From Candidatus Kaiserbacteria bacterium (GTDB lineage Bacteria; Patescibacteriota; Minisyncoccia; Phycocordibacterales; Phycocordibacteraceae), in the NCBI GenBank assembly GCA_016194455.1, contig JACQBN010000010.1:1-57115 (forward strand): a stretch of DNA of 57,115 nucleotides, read 5' to 3'. The position numbers and the translations under genes are program-made. Positions 34,956 to 44,312 of this stretch are shown here, piece by piece (the first letter of the stretch is position 1; every line of letters begins with the position of its first letter). The notes beneath the pieces are model-generated. The model saw only the letters and a list, made by a program, of their open reading frames with translations. It did not search any database and was not told the DNA's origin.

Positions 34956-36830
34956 ATGTGCGGGATCGCCGGATTCGTCGGGAGAGGGGCGGAGCGCGAC
35001 GCGAAGCGAATGATCGCGGCTGTGCACCACCGCGGGCCCGATGATACCGGCATCTACGCCGCGCCGGGCATCGGGCTCGCCCACGCGCGGCTCTCGATCA
35101 TTGATCTCTCACCGGCGGGCCATCAGCCGATGTGGAACAAAGCGAAGACAGCCGCGATTATCCTCAACGGCGAGATTTATAATTTTGAAGAACTGCGCGC
35201 CTCTGAAGTCCCTCGGTATCCCTACGCCGGCCACTCCGACACGGAGGTCATCCTCGCGCTCTACGAGAAGTACGGCGCACGCTGCTTCTCGATGTTGGGC
35301 GGCATGTTCGCGCTCGCACTCTGGGATGCAGAGCGGGAGACGCTGTTTTTGGTCCGCGACCGAACGGGGAAGAAACCGCTCTACTGGGGATGCTTCGGCG
35401 ACACGCTCCTCTTCGGTTCTGAGCCCAAAGCGCTCTTCGCCCATCCTGCCGCAAAGAAAGAAATGGATCTACTTGCGCTCAATCAGTATCTCGCGCTCGA
35501 CTATGTCCCGACCCCGCTCTCGATCTGGAAGGGAATAGAGAAACTGCCTCCCGCAACGGTACTCACCTACGCCCGCGGGGAGATCACAATGGGTGTGTTC
35601 TGGCACCCGGACTTCTCCGAGTTCTTGATGCCGTTCCCGGAGACCCTTGCCCGGCTCGACACAGAACTCGCGCGCGCCGCTGCCGAGCGTCTCGTCTCGG
35701 ACGTCCCGCTTGGCGTCCTGCTCTCGGGCGGGCTCGATAGCAGCACAGTCGCGTTCTACGCGCAGAAGGCGGCGCACGAGCCGTTGCACACGTTCTCGAT
35801 CGGATTCGACGAGCCGAGCTTCGACGAGTCCCGCTACGCCCTCCTCGTCGCGAGGCATCTCGGCACTCAGCATCACCACCGAGTCGTCACCGCACAAGAT
35901 TCGCTTCGGGCGCTGCCGGACATCATCGCGCTCATGGACGAGCCCCTGGCGGACGCCTCCATCGTCCCGACAAATCTTCTATCCCGATTCGCGAAGGAGA
36001 GTGTCACGGCGGCGCTCGGCGGCGACGGCGGCGACGAGCTCTTCGCGGGTTACCCGACCTTCCTGGCCGACCGCTACGCCGCGCTTGCCCGCGCGCTGCC
36101 GCTCGCGCTCCCCGCGCTCAACCTCGTTATGCAGCACGCGCCGCCCCGAGAGCGCTACATGAGTTTTGAATTCAAACTGCGCCAGTTCCTCAAAGGCGCG
36201 GGCGAATCCGACCCAGTTGAACGTCATATGCGCTGGCTCGGCGCGTTCTCGGAGGGAGAGCGCAAGGAATTGCTCTCGTCTGACGCATGGCATGCGGTAG
36301 AGCACGATGACGTCTACCAGGCCGCCCGGGACGCGTTTTTGCAATCAACCAGCACCGACCCCCGCACGCGCCTCCTCTTTATGTATGAGCGAAGTTATCT
36401 CATGGATGAAGTTTTGGTGAAGGTTGATCGCGCGAGCATGGCGCACGCGCTTGAAGTGCGCGCGCCCTTCCTCGATTATAAACTCGTCGAGTTCGTGAAC
36501 CGCCTGCCGTATTCCTATAAGCTCCACGGCTTCACGACGAAATATATGTTGAAGCGCCTCATGCGCGGGAAATTGCCGGAGCTCATTATCAACCGAACGA
36601 AGAAAGGATTTGCGGTTCCGGTCGGTGCATGGATTAATGGCCCGCTGCGCGCCTGGGCGGACGATCTGCTCCTCGGGAGCGGGGGGCGGGCGGGCCTCTT
36701 CAAGCCGGTCTACATCTCAAAACTCCTCAGGGAACACCGCGCGGGAACCCGCGATCATCGCAAAAAACTTTGGAATCTGCTTATGTTCTTCGCGTGGTAC
36801 GATGCACTGCTTCCTCATGGAACTCCATAG
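34956..36830 (+). CDS. asnB: Asparagine synthase, glutamine-hydrolysing
   Basis: 624 residues. MCGIAGFVG gives the Cys2 nucleophile of the glutaminase domain (1 to ~215); the synthetase domain has the PP-loop LLSGGLDSSTVAFYAQ and LGGDGGDELFAGYPTF. Full length. In surface-glycan loci AsnB homologues often amidate uronic acids rather than aspartate, and a UDP-sugar dehydrogenase is encoded at 18385; that is inference. No SD at the start; 2 nt after the previous stop. Confidence 0.94.
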   Translation: MCGIAGFVGRGAERDAKRMIAAVHHRGPDDTGIYAAPGIGLAHARLSIIDLSPAGHQPMWNKAKTAAIILNGEIYNFEELRASEVPRYPYAGHSDTEVILALYEKYGARCFSMLGGMFALALWDAERETLFLVRDRTGKKPLYWGCFGDTLLFGSEPKALFAHPAAKKEMDLLALNQYLALDYVPTPLSIWKGIEKLPPATVLTYARGEITMGVFWHPDFSEFLMPFPETLARLDTELARAAAERLVSDVPLGVLLSGGLDSSTVAFYAQKAAHEPLHTFSIGFDEPSFDESRYALLVARHLGTQHHHRVVTAQDSLRALPDIIALMDEPLADASIVPTNLLSRFAKESVTAALGGDGGDELFAGYPTFLADRYAALARALPLALPALNLVMQHAPPRERYMSFEFKLRQFLKGAGESDPVERHMRWLGAFSEGERKELLSSDAWHAVEHDDVYQAARDAFLQSTSTDPRTRLLFMYERSYLMDEVLVKVDRASMAHALEVRAPFLDYKLVEFVNRLPYSYKLHGFTTKYMLKRLMRGKLPELIINRTKKGFAVPVGAWINGPLRAWADDLLLGSGGRAGLFKPVYISKLLREHRAGTRDHRKKLWNLLMFFAWYDALLPHGTP

Positions 36831-37551
36831 CCACAGCGATATTGCCGCGCTCGAGAAGGATAACTGGTGGTACGTCGTCCGCCGGCAGCTTCTGCTCAAC
36901 CTGCTTGCAAAGTATGCGCGAGCGTCCGCGGGCGGGGTCGCGCTTGATCTCGGGTGCGGGGTGGGCGCCAACTACGACGTGCTCGCTCCCTACGCAGCGC
37001 GCGTCATCGGCGTCGACATCGCCCCCGAGGCGCTCGCGTATGCGCGTGCGCGCGGCTATGCAGAGGCGCTCCAGGCGAAGGGAGAACATCTGCCGCTTCA
37101 GGATCACTCGGTAACGCTTGCGCTCTGTGCGGATATCCTTGAGCACCTTGACGATACGAAAGCAGTCCCCGAACTCCGCAGGGTGCTTATGCCAGGCGGC
37201 ATCGTCGTCGCGACCGTGCCGGCCTTCCCGAGCCTCTGGAACGAGAACGACGATTACAGCCACCATTTGCGGCGCTACCGCCGCGGCGAGCTCCGGAAGC
37301 TCTTTGCGAAGTCCGGATTCATCCTTCGCGCGAGCGGATACTGGAACGCGCTCCTTTTCGTTCCCGTGTGGATCATGGCGCGCTTCTACCGGCGTCGGCC
37401 CAATCGCCCGCTGCGCAACAATCTCTCGCTCGTGCCGCGCTTCCTCAATGGCGCCTTGACGCGCGCCGCGCTCGTCGAGCAACGGCTCCATCGTTTCCTC
37501 CCGCTGCCTTTTGGCGTCTCCGAAGTGCTCGTTTGCGAAGCCCCGGCGTAG
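36817..37551 (+). CDS. Class I SAM-dependent methyltransferase
   Basis: 244 residues. ALDLGCGVGANYDVL is motif I, followed by VIGVDIAPEALAYAR, ALCADILEHLDDTKAVPELRRVLMPGG and ATVPAFPSLWNENDDYSHHLRRY, an arrangement shared with glycan and quinone methyltransferases. Start at 36817 overlaps the asnB end by 14 nt. Likely modifies a sugar or lipid carrier. Confidence 0.88.
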   Translation: MELHSHSDIAALEKDNWWYVVRRQLLLNLLAKYARASAGGVALDLGCGVGANYDVLAPYAARVIGVDIAPEALAYARARGYAEALQAKGEHLPLQDHSVTLALCADILEHLDDTKAVPELRRVLMPGGIVVATVPAFPSLWNENDDYSHHLRRYRRGELRKLFAKSGFILRASGYWNALLFVPVWIMARFYRRRPNRPLRNNLSLVPRFLNGALTRAALVEQRLHRFLPLPFGVSEVLVCEAPA

Positions 37552-37568
37552 CGGCCGATTCCCCGTGC

Positions 37569-37581
37569 TACGATTCGTCCA
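37569..37581 (+). promoter_or_regulatory. -10 element before the GtrA-like gene
   Basis: TACGAT at 37569-37574, 7 nt to the ATG at 37582. Confidence 0.5.
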
Positions 37582-38034
37582 ATGAACCTGCGGGCATTCG
37601 TCGAGAAGCACCGCGCAACTTTTTTCTTTTTAGTTCGCTACGGGATCTCGGGGGCTACTGGCGGACTCATCCAGACCGTCGGGCTCTATATCTGGGTCTC
37701 GCTGTTCGGCTTCCGGGCGACCTATCTCTGGGGCGTCGTCATCGCCTATTGTATTGCGGTCGTCGTGAGTTTCGTCATGCAGAAGTACTGGACCTTCCGC
37801 GATTACGCCGGCCACATGGTTCCGCGGCAACTGTTTTGGTACACAACGACATCACTCGGAAATCTCGGACTCAACGCGCTCATTCTCCACGCCAGCAAGC
37901 AGGTGCTCGAGGGACTCGGCTTCAATTTCTTCCATCTCTGGTATCTCGGTGTCCAGGTGATCGCCGTATTCGTGGTCGCACTCTCGAGCTTCCTCTCGAA
38001 TCGCTATATCACCTTCCGCTCTGTCCCGCTTTAG
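37582..38034 (+). CDS. GtrA-family membrane protein
   Basis: 150 residues with four hydrophobic segments. FLVRYGISGATGGLIQTVGLYIW opens the domain, and the ending SSFLSNRYITFRS is diagnostic of GtrA-like proteins (W/Y-x-F-R at the C-terminus). GtrA proteins assist translocation of polyprenyl-phosphate sugars; the partner would be the ArnC/GtrB-like GT2 at 34006 or at 41739. The 3' end overlaps the convergent methyltransferase by 26 nt. Confidence 0.92.
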   Translation: MNLRAFVEKHRATFFFLVRYGISGATGGLIQTVGLYIWVSLFGFRATYLWGVVIAYCIAVVVSFVMQKYWTFRDYAGHMVPRQLFWYTTTSLGNLGLNALILHASKQVLEGLGFNFFHLWYLGVQVIAVFVVALSSFLSNRYITFRSVPL

Positions 38035-38836
38035 GATTTTCTGGCTTAGTCCCGATGACGCTCCAGCTATAGTCGTGCCGGTGGTAGAGCCGCACATCCT
38101 GGAAGCCCGCATCAGCAACAAGCGCCCGCGCTTCGGCCTCGCGGTAATATTTCGCATACGCGGGATTCAGCTGGTCGTAGATGGTCATATAGCGCGTGAC
38201 GTGCGGGAAGCGCGCGAGCACGTTTCTCATGTAGACATGCATGGGGAGCGGAAGGAAGCGACAGAGAAAAATATAGAGCTCGAGGAAGACATACAGCACC
38301 GCGGTGAGTGCGAGCAGTGCGAAGTGCGGCAGCCGTTTCGTCATTTTCCTCATCGGCTCTGCGAAGGAGAGATACGTCTCGTTGCCCTCGCGGCCGTAGA
38401 CCCAGATGAGGAGCTTCCCGCCCGGCCGTAGCGCCCGATACGCGGCGTGCAGCACCGGCCTCGGGTCGGGAATATGGTGGATCACCCCGATCGAAAACAC
38501 ATACTCAAGGCCGAGATCGGCAGGAAGTTGCTCGCCCGGTATGGGGAGGCACGTGATCTTTCCACTACGCCCCGCCGTGTTCGCCTGTAAGATATCCATC
38601 GCCGCCGAGGGCTCTACCGCCCAGACGTGGCTCGCGCCGGCGTCGAGGAGCATGTTGACGATGCGCCCTGTGCCGCTGCCTATTTCCGCGACTCGCGCGC
38701 CCCGCAGATCCTCGGCGGGCAGCAGCGGACCCATGATGTCTGAAAGAAGCGCCACAGCGCCGTAGAATCCCGGGTTACTGCGGAAGGTCTGCCATTGCTC
38801 GCCGAAGTCCTCTATCGTTTTTTGCGTTTCGTTCAT
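38009..38836 (-). CDS. SAM-dependent methyltransferase
   Basis: 275 residues. ARVAEIGSGTGRIVNMLLDAG is motif I, then VWAVEPSAAMDIL, YVFSIGVIHHIPDPRPVLHAAYRALRPGGKLLIWVYG. A hydrophobic stretch (about 172-195) after the catalytic core may dock to the membrane. Last gene of a leftward trio with the GMC oxidoreductase and epimerase (10-nt gap), all probably expressed from the promoter at 41708. Confidence 0.88.
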   Translation of the reverse strand: MNETQKTIEDFGEQWQTFRSNPGFYGAVALLSDIMGPLLPAEDLRGARVAEIGSGTGRIVNMLLDAGASHVWAVEPSAAMDILQANTAGRSGKITCLPIPGEQLPADLGLEYVFSIGVIHHIPDPRPVLHAAYRALRPGGKLLIWVYGREGNETYLSFAEPMRKMTKRLPHFALLALTAVLYVFLELYIFLCRFLPLPMHVYMRNVLARFPHVTRYMTIYDQLNPAYAKYYREAEARALVADAGFQDVRLYHRHDYSWSVIGTKPENPKAGQSGR

Positions 38837-38846
38837 AGTCCCTCAT

Positions 38847-40436
38847 TCAGTGCTTCAGATAGTCTCGCATATGCACCCCAATGCGGTTCGCGTTCGCCAT
38901 GACGGTAAGCCCCGGGGGCTTCGCGGGAAGCGCGTGCCAGGAGGCGGTGTCGGCGACGAAGATTCCTTCCGCGCCGCGGAGTTTGCCTTTCAAGTCGACC
39001 GAGAGGACGCCCAGAAGCGGCGTGGCGCTGGAGGGGATTCCACCCGCGTAGTGCGAGGTCGCGCCGTACGGGCTCTCAATGGTGCGCAGGGGCAGGAGGC
39101 CGAGGCTGCGGAGCGCGCGCTTGATGTTCCGTACTTCCGCTCGATCACCGCTCGGGAGCGACGGATGCACAATCTCCACGAAGTCGCGCGCGGAGCCCTT
39201 GCGGAGTGTCAGGTACCGCGCGGGCGAAGCGATAGAGGGGAAGCGAATATCGGCAAGAACAATCGAGGGGACGAGAAGCGCGAGCGCCTGAAGCGCGTGG
39301 GGCACCGGGAGCGGGACATAGCGCAGGAGCTTATGGAGAAGGAGCGCGCCGTAGCTGTAGAGCTGCACGTATGCGCTCATCATTCCCGAGCGTCGCTTCG
39401 CGCTCTCGAGCACGAGCTGGCAGAGGCTGTGGTGCTGCGGATCCGGCGCCCTCCCGAGGCGCGCAAGCAGCACGCTCGGGACGAGATAATTGTTTTTAAG
39501 AATGATGGGCACCGGCTCGTCGTAGCGACCGAAGCTCGCGAGCAGAATCCGGGTCGTGTTTACACTCCCGGCAGCAAGCACGACCCCGCGCGCCTCATAG
39601 ATCAGCGCGTTTCCCGTATCTACATCCTCGGCAGTAATACGCACGCCACTCGCAGTAGCTGCTACGTGAGAGACCAGGCGTCGCGGGATGTAACTGAAGT
39701 TCGGCTGCCGCTCCAGCCCCTCGAGCGTGTAATGGCCGCGGTAGACGGACCGGCCGATGTTGTCCCAGAAGTCCATATCACGATAGTCCGTCGCTCGCCG
39801 CGCGCCCTTGTCCCTAGAAAGAAGAGCAAGCGCCGGCTGTGTGAGCGTGTAGCCTTGAGTACGGAGATGATTCTTTTTGCGCGCATACCGCCTGAGCAGT
39901 TCCATATGGTTGTCGTCGAGTTTGACGGGGGGCTGTAGATCGAAGCGGAACTTCGGCCCCGAGACGCCGATGCGCTCGATAACCGCCTGGTAGTGCTCGG
40001 GCATTTCCTCGGCGGGAATGCCAACCACAGCGCATTCCTCTTCATCTAAGAAGCCGCAGACCGCACCCCACGCCTCCGAAAGCCCGCCGCGTGCAAGACT
40101 CTCGGTAATGACCGCGTCACTGCTTTTAGTCGGCAGGAGTTCCGGGGCGGAGCGGACAACATAGGAGCGCCGGCCGCTTGTCATCGTGCCCGCGTGTCCC
40201 GCATCTTGCTCGAACGCGCCAATGCCCGAAAGATCCTCGCCGAGGAAGATTCGCTGCTGCGTAGGATCCAAGCGCCGATGTTCTGCAAACGTCATTGCGG
40301 ATCCTGCCTCAAGCACGCGGGAATCATCCTCGCCGACATCAAGCATTGCGACCGCATACCCCGCTTCTACGAGTGGACACGCGGCATGTATTCCCGAGAG
40401 CCCGCTCCCGATGATAATTGTGTCAAAGCGCCGCAT
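38847..40436 (-). CDS. FAD-dependent GMC-type oxidoreductase
   Basis: 529 residues. FAD motif DTIIIGSGLSGIHAACPL at the N-terminus; SLARGGLSEAWGAVCG resembles the flavin-contact region; ARGVVLAAGSVNTTRILL is the classical GMC segment; and the C-terminus GIFVADTASWHALPAKPPGLTVMANA carries the conserved ending. It would oxidise an alcohol, probably on a sugar or polyprenyl-linked sugar. Start at 40436 chosen at the Rossmann strand; it overlaps the epimerase gene by 14 nt. Confidence 0.88.
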   Translation of the reverse strand: MRRFDTIIIGSGLSGIHAACPLVEAGYAVAMLDVGEDDSRVLEAGSAMTFAEHRRLDPTQQRIFLGEDLSGIGAFEQDAGHAGTMTSGRRSYVVRSAPELLPTKSSDAVITESLARGGLSEAWGAVCGFLDEEECAVVGIPAEEMPEHYQAVIERIGVSGPKFRFDLQPPVKLDDNHMELLRRYARKKNHLRTQGYTLTQPALALLSRDKGARRATDYRDMDFWDNIGRSVYRGHYTLEGLERQPNFSYIPRRLVSHVAATASGVRITAEDVDTGNALIYEARGVVLAAGSVNTTRILLASFGRYDEPVPIILKNNYLVPSVLLARLGRAPDPQHHSLCQLVLESAKRRSGMMSAYVQLYSYGALLLHKLLRYVPLPVPHALQALALLVPSIVLADIRFPSIASPARYLTLRKGSARDFVEIVHPSLPSGDRAEVRNIKRALRSLGLLPLRTIESPYGATSHYAGGIPSSATPLLGVLSVDLKGKLRGAEGIFVADTASWHALPAKPPGLTVMANANRIGVHMRDYLKH

Positions 40437-41700
40437 GGCGAGAGGGCCGGGCACGAAGAAGCCCGTAAGAAAGCGCCGCGAGCGAGGAGAAACCAATGCG
40501 ACACAGTCGGATGAGTAAAGAGGGGAGCGAGATCTGGCGCGGTAAGAGATAGCCTGCCGACTGCGGGCTGCACTCGGCGATTGCGGCCGCGATCAGGAGC
40601 TTCCGGCGCAAGGTGCCATTCGGGTCCCTGAATCGCGTCGCAGCATCCTCCGCCTTAAGGCGCCACGGACTTCTAAGGAGAGCGGAGTCAAGCGGCACGC
40701 CGGCAAGCCCGTATAAGTCACTGGCTTGCTCGTAGCGTGCAACGTGTTCCCCGGACGGATGCCGCCCCCCCAGCACATAGCGCATAAGGACATACGGCTC
40801 CCGGCTCTCTCGTTTCATCTCCGCCTTAAGGAGCGCAAGGCCCTCCGCGAGTGTGCGGGGGCGAAGGTCGTAGCGGGCATTGAACGTGCTAGTATCGATT
40901 GGCACGTCCACATTCGCGCCAAGCACATTACTGAGTGTAAGAGGCGGCTTGCGCAACAGTAGTTTGAAAAGCAGCGCAAGCGCATACGCGAACGCAAGCG
41001 GAATCGGGAATAGCCGGACGCGCTTCTTGAGCACCCCCTGCCCGACGAGGCGCGTGAGGGCGGCGAGGGAAACAAGATCGGGGCCCCCGAGATCGTAGGA
41101 AGCCGGCGCACTCCAATTTCCGGAAAGTACTTTCTCTATCGCCGCGGCGACGTCGAGCACGTGGATCGGGCGATACATAATTCTGCCCGAGCCGATGACG
41201 GGCGCGAGCGGGAGGCGCGCATAGCGGATCAGGGAGCCCACGACGCCGTGCGCAGGATCTCCGTACACTACGCTCAGCCGGAGTGTTATCGTCGGGACAG
41301 AGCTTTTTGCGAACAGCGCATCAGCGTCGCTCTTGGTCTTCGCGTATACTCCCTGACGGAGAAGTTTTGTAGACATAGTGCTGACATTGACGATGCCGCG
41401 CATGCCTTGAGCGCGCGCGGTGCTAATCACATTCTCCGCTCCGCCGACGTTCACCGCGCGACTTCCCGGCTCATCGGATTTGAGCGCGGCCAGATGCACA
41501 ATATGGTCGACGCCCTGCGCCGCCACCTCAAGCGCGGCCCGGTCGCACACATCAGCCACTCTCCACACGAGGCCCGAGCGGTCGAAGGTGATACCCTCCG
41601 GCGCGCGCACCAACGCGACCACCTCGTAGCCTCGCTCGAGCAGGAAGGGCACGAGTGTCCGGCCGATAAACCCGCCCGCCCCCGTCACTAGAACTTTCAT
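40423..41700 (-). CDS. NAD-dependent epimerase/dehydratase with C-terminal extension
   Basis: 425 residues. SDR domain: VLVTGAGGFIGRTLVPFL, VDHIVHLAALKSDEPGS, NVSTMSTKLLRQGVYAKTK with YxxxK (Y-A-K-T-K), YRPIHVLDVAAAIEK. From about 300 an extra ~125-residue region (MKRESREPYVLMRYVLGG...) has no recognised family. The pairing with an oxidoreductase recalls decaprenyl-ribose type two-protein epimerases, in which an FAD enzyme oxidises and an SDR reduces; that is only an analogy. Confidence 0.85.
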   Translation of the reverse strand: MKVLVTGAGGFIGRTLVPFLLERGYEVVALVRAPEGITFDRSGLVWRVADVCDRAALEVAAQGVDHIVHLAALKSDEPGSRAVNVGGAENVISTARAQGMRGIVNVSTMSTKLLRQGVYAKTKSDADALFAKSSVPTITLRLSVVYGDPAHGVVGSLIRYARLPLAPVIGSGRIMYRPIHVLDVAAAIEKVLSGNWSAPASYDLGGPDLVSLAALTRLVGQGVLKKRVRLFPIPLAFAYALALLFKLLLRKPPLTLSNVLGANVDVPIDTSTFNARYDLRPRTLAEGLALLKAEMKRESREPYVLMRYVLGGRHPSGEHVARYEQASDLYGLAGVPLDSALLRSPWRLKAEDAATRFRDPNGTLRRKLLIAAAIAECSPQSAGYLLPRQISLPSLLIRLCRIGFSSLAALSYGLLRARPSRHAAL

Positions 41701-41707
41701 CCGCGTG

Positions 41708-41717
41708 ATTATATACT
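41708..41717. promoter_or_regulatory. Overlapping divergent -10 elements
   Basis: ATTATATACT. Minus strand reads TATAAT (41713-41708), 7 nt from the ATG of the epimerase at 41700. Plus strand reads TATACT (41712-41717), 21 nt before the ATG at 41739. The two hexamers share 2 bp, so only one polymerase can open the site at a time. Confidence 0.72.
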
Positions 41718-41738
41718 ACCGAGCGTTGTGGTCCCGTC

Positions 41739-42593
41739 ATGAAACAAAGCTATTCCATCATTCTCCCCGCCTACAACGAGGCGGCCGCGATCGGCGCGGT
41801 GCTTGTCGATCTTCAGCAAGAGTTCTCGAAGGAGGAGATCATCGTCGTCGACGATTGCTCTACTGATGGCACCGCAGCCGTCGCCGCCCGCTACCCGGTC
41901 ACACTGCTGCGGAACGTACAGAATTTCGGCTACGGCTATTCGCTCAAGCGCGGCATCAAGAGCGCTGTCCACGAGCACGTGATCATCCTCGACGCCGACG
42001 GCTCATATCCGGTCGCGGCTCTCGCCCCCCTCGTCGCGGAATATGAAAAAGGTTTTGACATGGTGGTCGGCACGCGCCAGGGCTCCTTCTATCACGGCCC
42101 GCTCCTTAAGCGCATGGCGCGCGCATGCTTCCGCGCGCTCTCGGAATTCGCGACCGGTCGTACGATCCCCGACATCAACTCCGGTTGCCGCATCTTCCGC
42201 AAGGATCTAGCGCTTCGTTTCTTCCACACGCTTTCCACCGGCTTTTCCTTCACAACCACCATCACGCTCGCCTTCTTATTGAACGCGTACGCCGTGCGCT
42301 ACCTGCCGATCGAGTATCACAAACGCACCGGCAACTCCAAGGTCCGCTATCTGCGCGATACGCTTCGCTCCGCGCAGATCATTACCGAAGCGATCATCTT
42401 CTACAATCCGCTCAAGATGTTCCTGCTGTGCGCGGCAATCATCTTCTGCGCGGGCATCGCTTCCTTCTTCATCGGGTTCTACTCGCCCCCGCTCGCGTTC
42501 CTCTTTTTCTTCACGATTGCGGCGAGCGTTGCGACGCTCGCGCTCGGCTTCATTGCGGTTTTCCTGAAGTTTACCCACGACGCTCACTCCTGA
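41739..42593 (+). CDS. GT2 glycosyltransferase, polyprenyl-phosphate type
   Basis: 284 residues. SIILPAYNEAAAIGAVLVDL, IVVDDCSTDGTAAVAARY, ILDADGSYPVAAL (DxD), NSGCRIFRKDLALRF, and EYHKRTGNSKVRYLRDTLR basic motif; then two C-terminal membrane helices (about 225-245, 250-278). Likely makes a polyprenyl-phosphate sugar for the membrane glycosyltransferase encoded convergently just downstream, with which it overlaps by 10 nt. Confidence 0.92.
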   Translation: MKQSYSIILPAYNEAAAIGAVLVDLQQEFSKEEIIVVDDCSTDGTAAVAARYPVTLLRNVQNFGYGYSLKRGIKSAVHEHVIILDADGSYPVAALAPLVAEYEKGFDMVVGTRQGSFYHGPLLKRMARACFRALSEFATGRTIPDINSGCRIFRKDLALRFFHTLSTGFSFTTTITLAFLLNAYAVRYLPIEYHKRTGNSKVRYLRDTLRSAQIITEAIIFYNPLKMFLLCAAIIFCAGIASFFIGFYSPPLAFLFFFTIAASVATLALGFIAVFLKFTHDAHS

Positions 42594-44296
42594 ACCCTCC
42601 GTGCGATATAGGTGATGCCGAGACCCGTTTGCTCCAGATACGGGCGCAACAGGACGGCAGGGTATTCCTTCTGGTCCTCCGGCGAGAAGATCCCACAAGC
42701 GGCGGGATTGACGGCCAAGCAGGATCCGCGCGCGGCCTCGGCGGCGCTGCAAAGCCGACTGCAATCCTGCGTAATAGCCCACACGGCGCTCGTGCTGCTG
42801 GCAAGCCCCGCGAGCAGTGCTGATTCTTCTCGCGGCGTGTCAGCGAAGAGCACGAGCGGTTTGAATGATATCTCTCGGGCAACCAGGTCAAGATGCTGGC
42901 GCAGGAAGACGAAGCGCGTCTGATTTCTCCGGCGGTCGTCGAGCTCGCCGAGCGAGGAGGTATTGAGCGGGAGCGAGAGCCGCGCCGCGGAGGGTTCAAT
43001 AAGGAAAATGTTTGAAGACGAATTGTACACGCGCGCGATCGTCTCGCGCAGCAGGACTGCAGAGGAGGGCCACCAGTAGAGGGTAATCGCCTGCGTGCCC
43101 ACGGCGAAGAAAAAAAATCCGCTTGCCACGAGTGCGATAGTGCACGCCCAGCGGCTCGCTCCGAGGAGCAGCACGGCGGAGAAGGAACAGGCGGCCGCGA
43201 GTGGGACCGAATAGCGCGGGAAGAGGCTGAAGCCGATAAGGCCATAGTAAAAAAGAAACACCAGTATCGGATGGATACCCGCGATAATCCAGTATCGGCG
43301 AGTTCGAGATTCGGCGGACGCGAAGCCGCCACGCGAAAGGCGCCAGAGGAGGAGTGCGACCCCGACTGTATATAAGAGTATGAGCGGCTGGCTCTGGAGC
43401 GCGTAGACAACGGGGTCGGAGAGCCGATGGACCCAGTCAATCGCAGCGGAGGCGGTCCGGGTCGAGTTGCCGGCAGGATCGAGGAGCGAGGGATGCGCTC
43501 GGGCGATAAGCCCCCGGTAGAGGAACGAGATTTGCGTAAGGGAGAAAAGAACTAAGAGATACCAACGTCGCCTGAGATACTCCCCAATATCGCGCAGGCT
43601 GACATGCTCGAGCAAAAGCGCATAGGCAGCCCAGAGGCCGACCGAATAGACACCGATGAAATTCTGGAAGAAAGCAAGCACTGCAGCCCAGATGAGAAGT
43701 GCGGCGTAGCAGCCGCGCGAGATGAAGGACCTCCCCTTCTGGGCCAGATAATATTCGTTGGTGAGGAAAAGGGTGCCCACCGCGGCATCGAGAAGGAACG
43801 CGAGCGGCCAGACCTTTGCGGTGTGGATGAGACCGAGCAGGAGTGAGTTCCCGAGCAGGAGGAACAGGAGTAAGAGAAGATTAAGCCCGAGAGCGCGCGG
43901 AATTCTCCGTCGAACGAGATAGAGCACGCAGAATGCGATGAATCCAAGCACGAGAAATCCGTTGACGAGACGCAGCACCTGGAGCAGATCTCCGGTATGG
44001 AGCGCAATCCGGATTTCCGTTTCGACGAGAGAGAAATGGCTCGCAAGCGCAATCGCGCCCACGACCGGCACAAGCGCGAGCGTATCGAGATAGGTCTGTA
44101 CGCCGCCGTAGTACGCGCCGGAAGCCGAGAACTCCCAGCCGGGCAGCGTCACCTTTTGTATTGCGGAGAGCGAGCTCGTGAGGAAGTAACTCTCGTCCTG
44201 GATGAGATCAGGATTATTGCCGAAGGAGTTCGGGTAGAGCAGGGCGAACGCGACGAAGATCACGAGACCGAGGAGGAGCGGGCGCGAAAGACTCAT
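42584..44296 (-). CDS. Polytopic membrane protein, possible GT-C glycosyltransferase
   Basis: 570 residues with about 11 membrane helices, then a soluble ~150-residue tail containing four Cys (CSRLCSAAEAARGSC...ACGIF). The first loop has LIQDESYFL, an acidic pair where GT-C enzymes hold theirs. No specific family assigned. Start at 44296: TACCAT on the minus strand ends 6 nt before it, sharing sequence with the divergent promoter of the ligase gene. Confidence 0.75.
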   Translation of the reverse strand: MSLSRPLLLGLVIFVAFALLYPNSFGNNPDLIQDESYFLTSSLSAIQKVTLPGWEFSASGAYYGGVQTYLDTLALVPVVGAIALASHFSLVETEIRIALHTGDLLQVLRLVNGFLVLGFIAFCVLYLVRRRIPRALGLNLLLLLFLLLGNSLLLGLIHTAKVWPLAFLLDAAVGTLFLTNEYYLAQKGRSFISRGCYAALLIWAAVLAFFQNFIGVYSVGLWAAYALLLEHVSLRDIGEYLRRRWYLLVLFSLTQISFLYRGLIARAHPSLLDPAGNSTRTASAAIDWVHRLSDPVVYALQSQPLILLYTVGVALLLWRLSRGGFASAESRTRRYWIIAGIHPILVFLFYYGLIGFSLFPRYSVPLAAACSFSAVLLLGASRWACTIALVASGFFFFAVGTQAITLYWWPSSAVLLRETIARVYNSSSNIFLIEPSAARLSLPLNTSSLGELDDRRRNQTRFVFLRQHLDLVAREISFKPLVLFADTPREESALLAGLASSTSAVWAITQDCSRLCSAAEAARGSCLAVNPAACGIFSPEDQKEYPAVLLRPYLEQTGLGITYIARRVQE

Positions 44297-44301
44297 GATA
44301 C

Positions 44302-44308
44302 TATGGTA
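44302..44308. promoter_or_regulatory. Overlapping divergent -10 elements
   Basis: TATGGTA. Plus strand TATGGT (44302-44307) is 5 nt from the ATG at 44313; minus strand TACCAT (44308-44303) is 6 nt from the ATG at 44296. Weaker hexamers than at 41708 but the same geometry. Confidence 0.45.
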
Positions 44309-44312
44309 CTCC

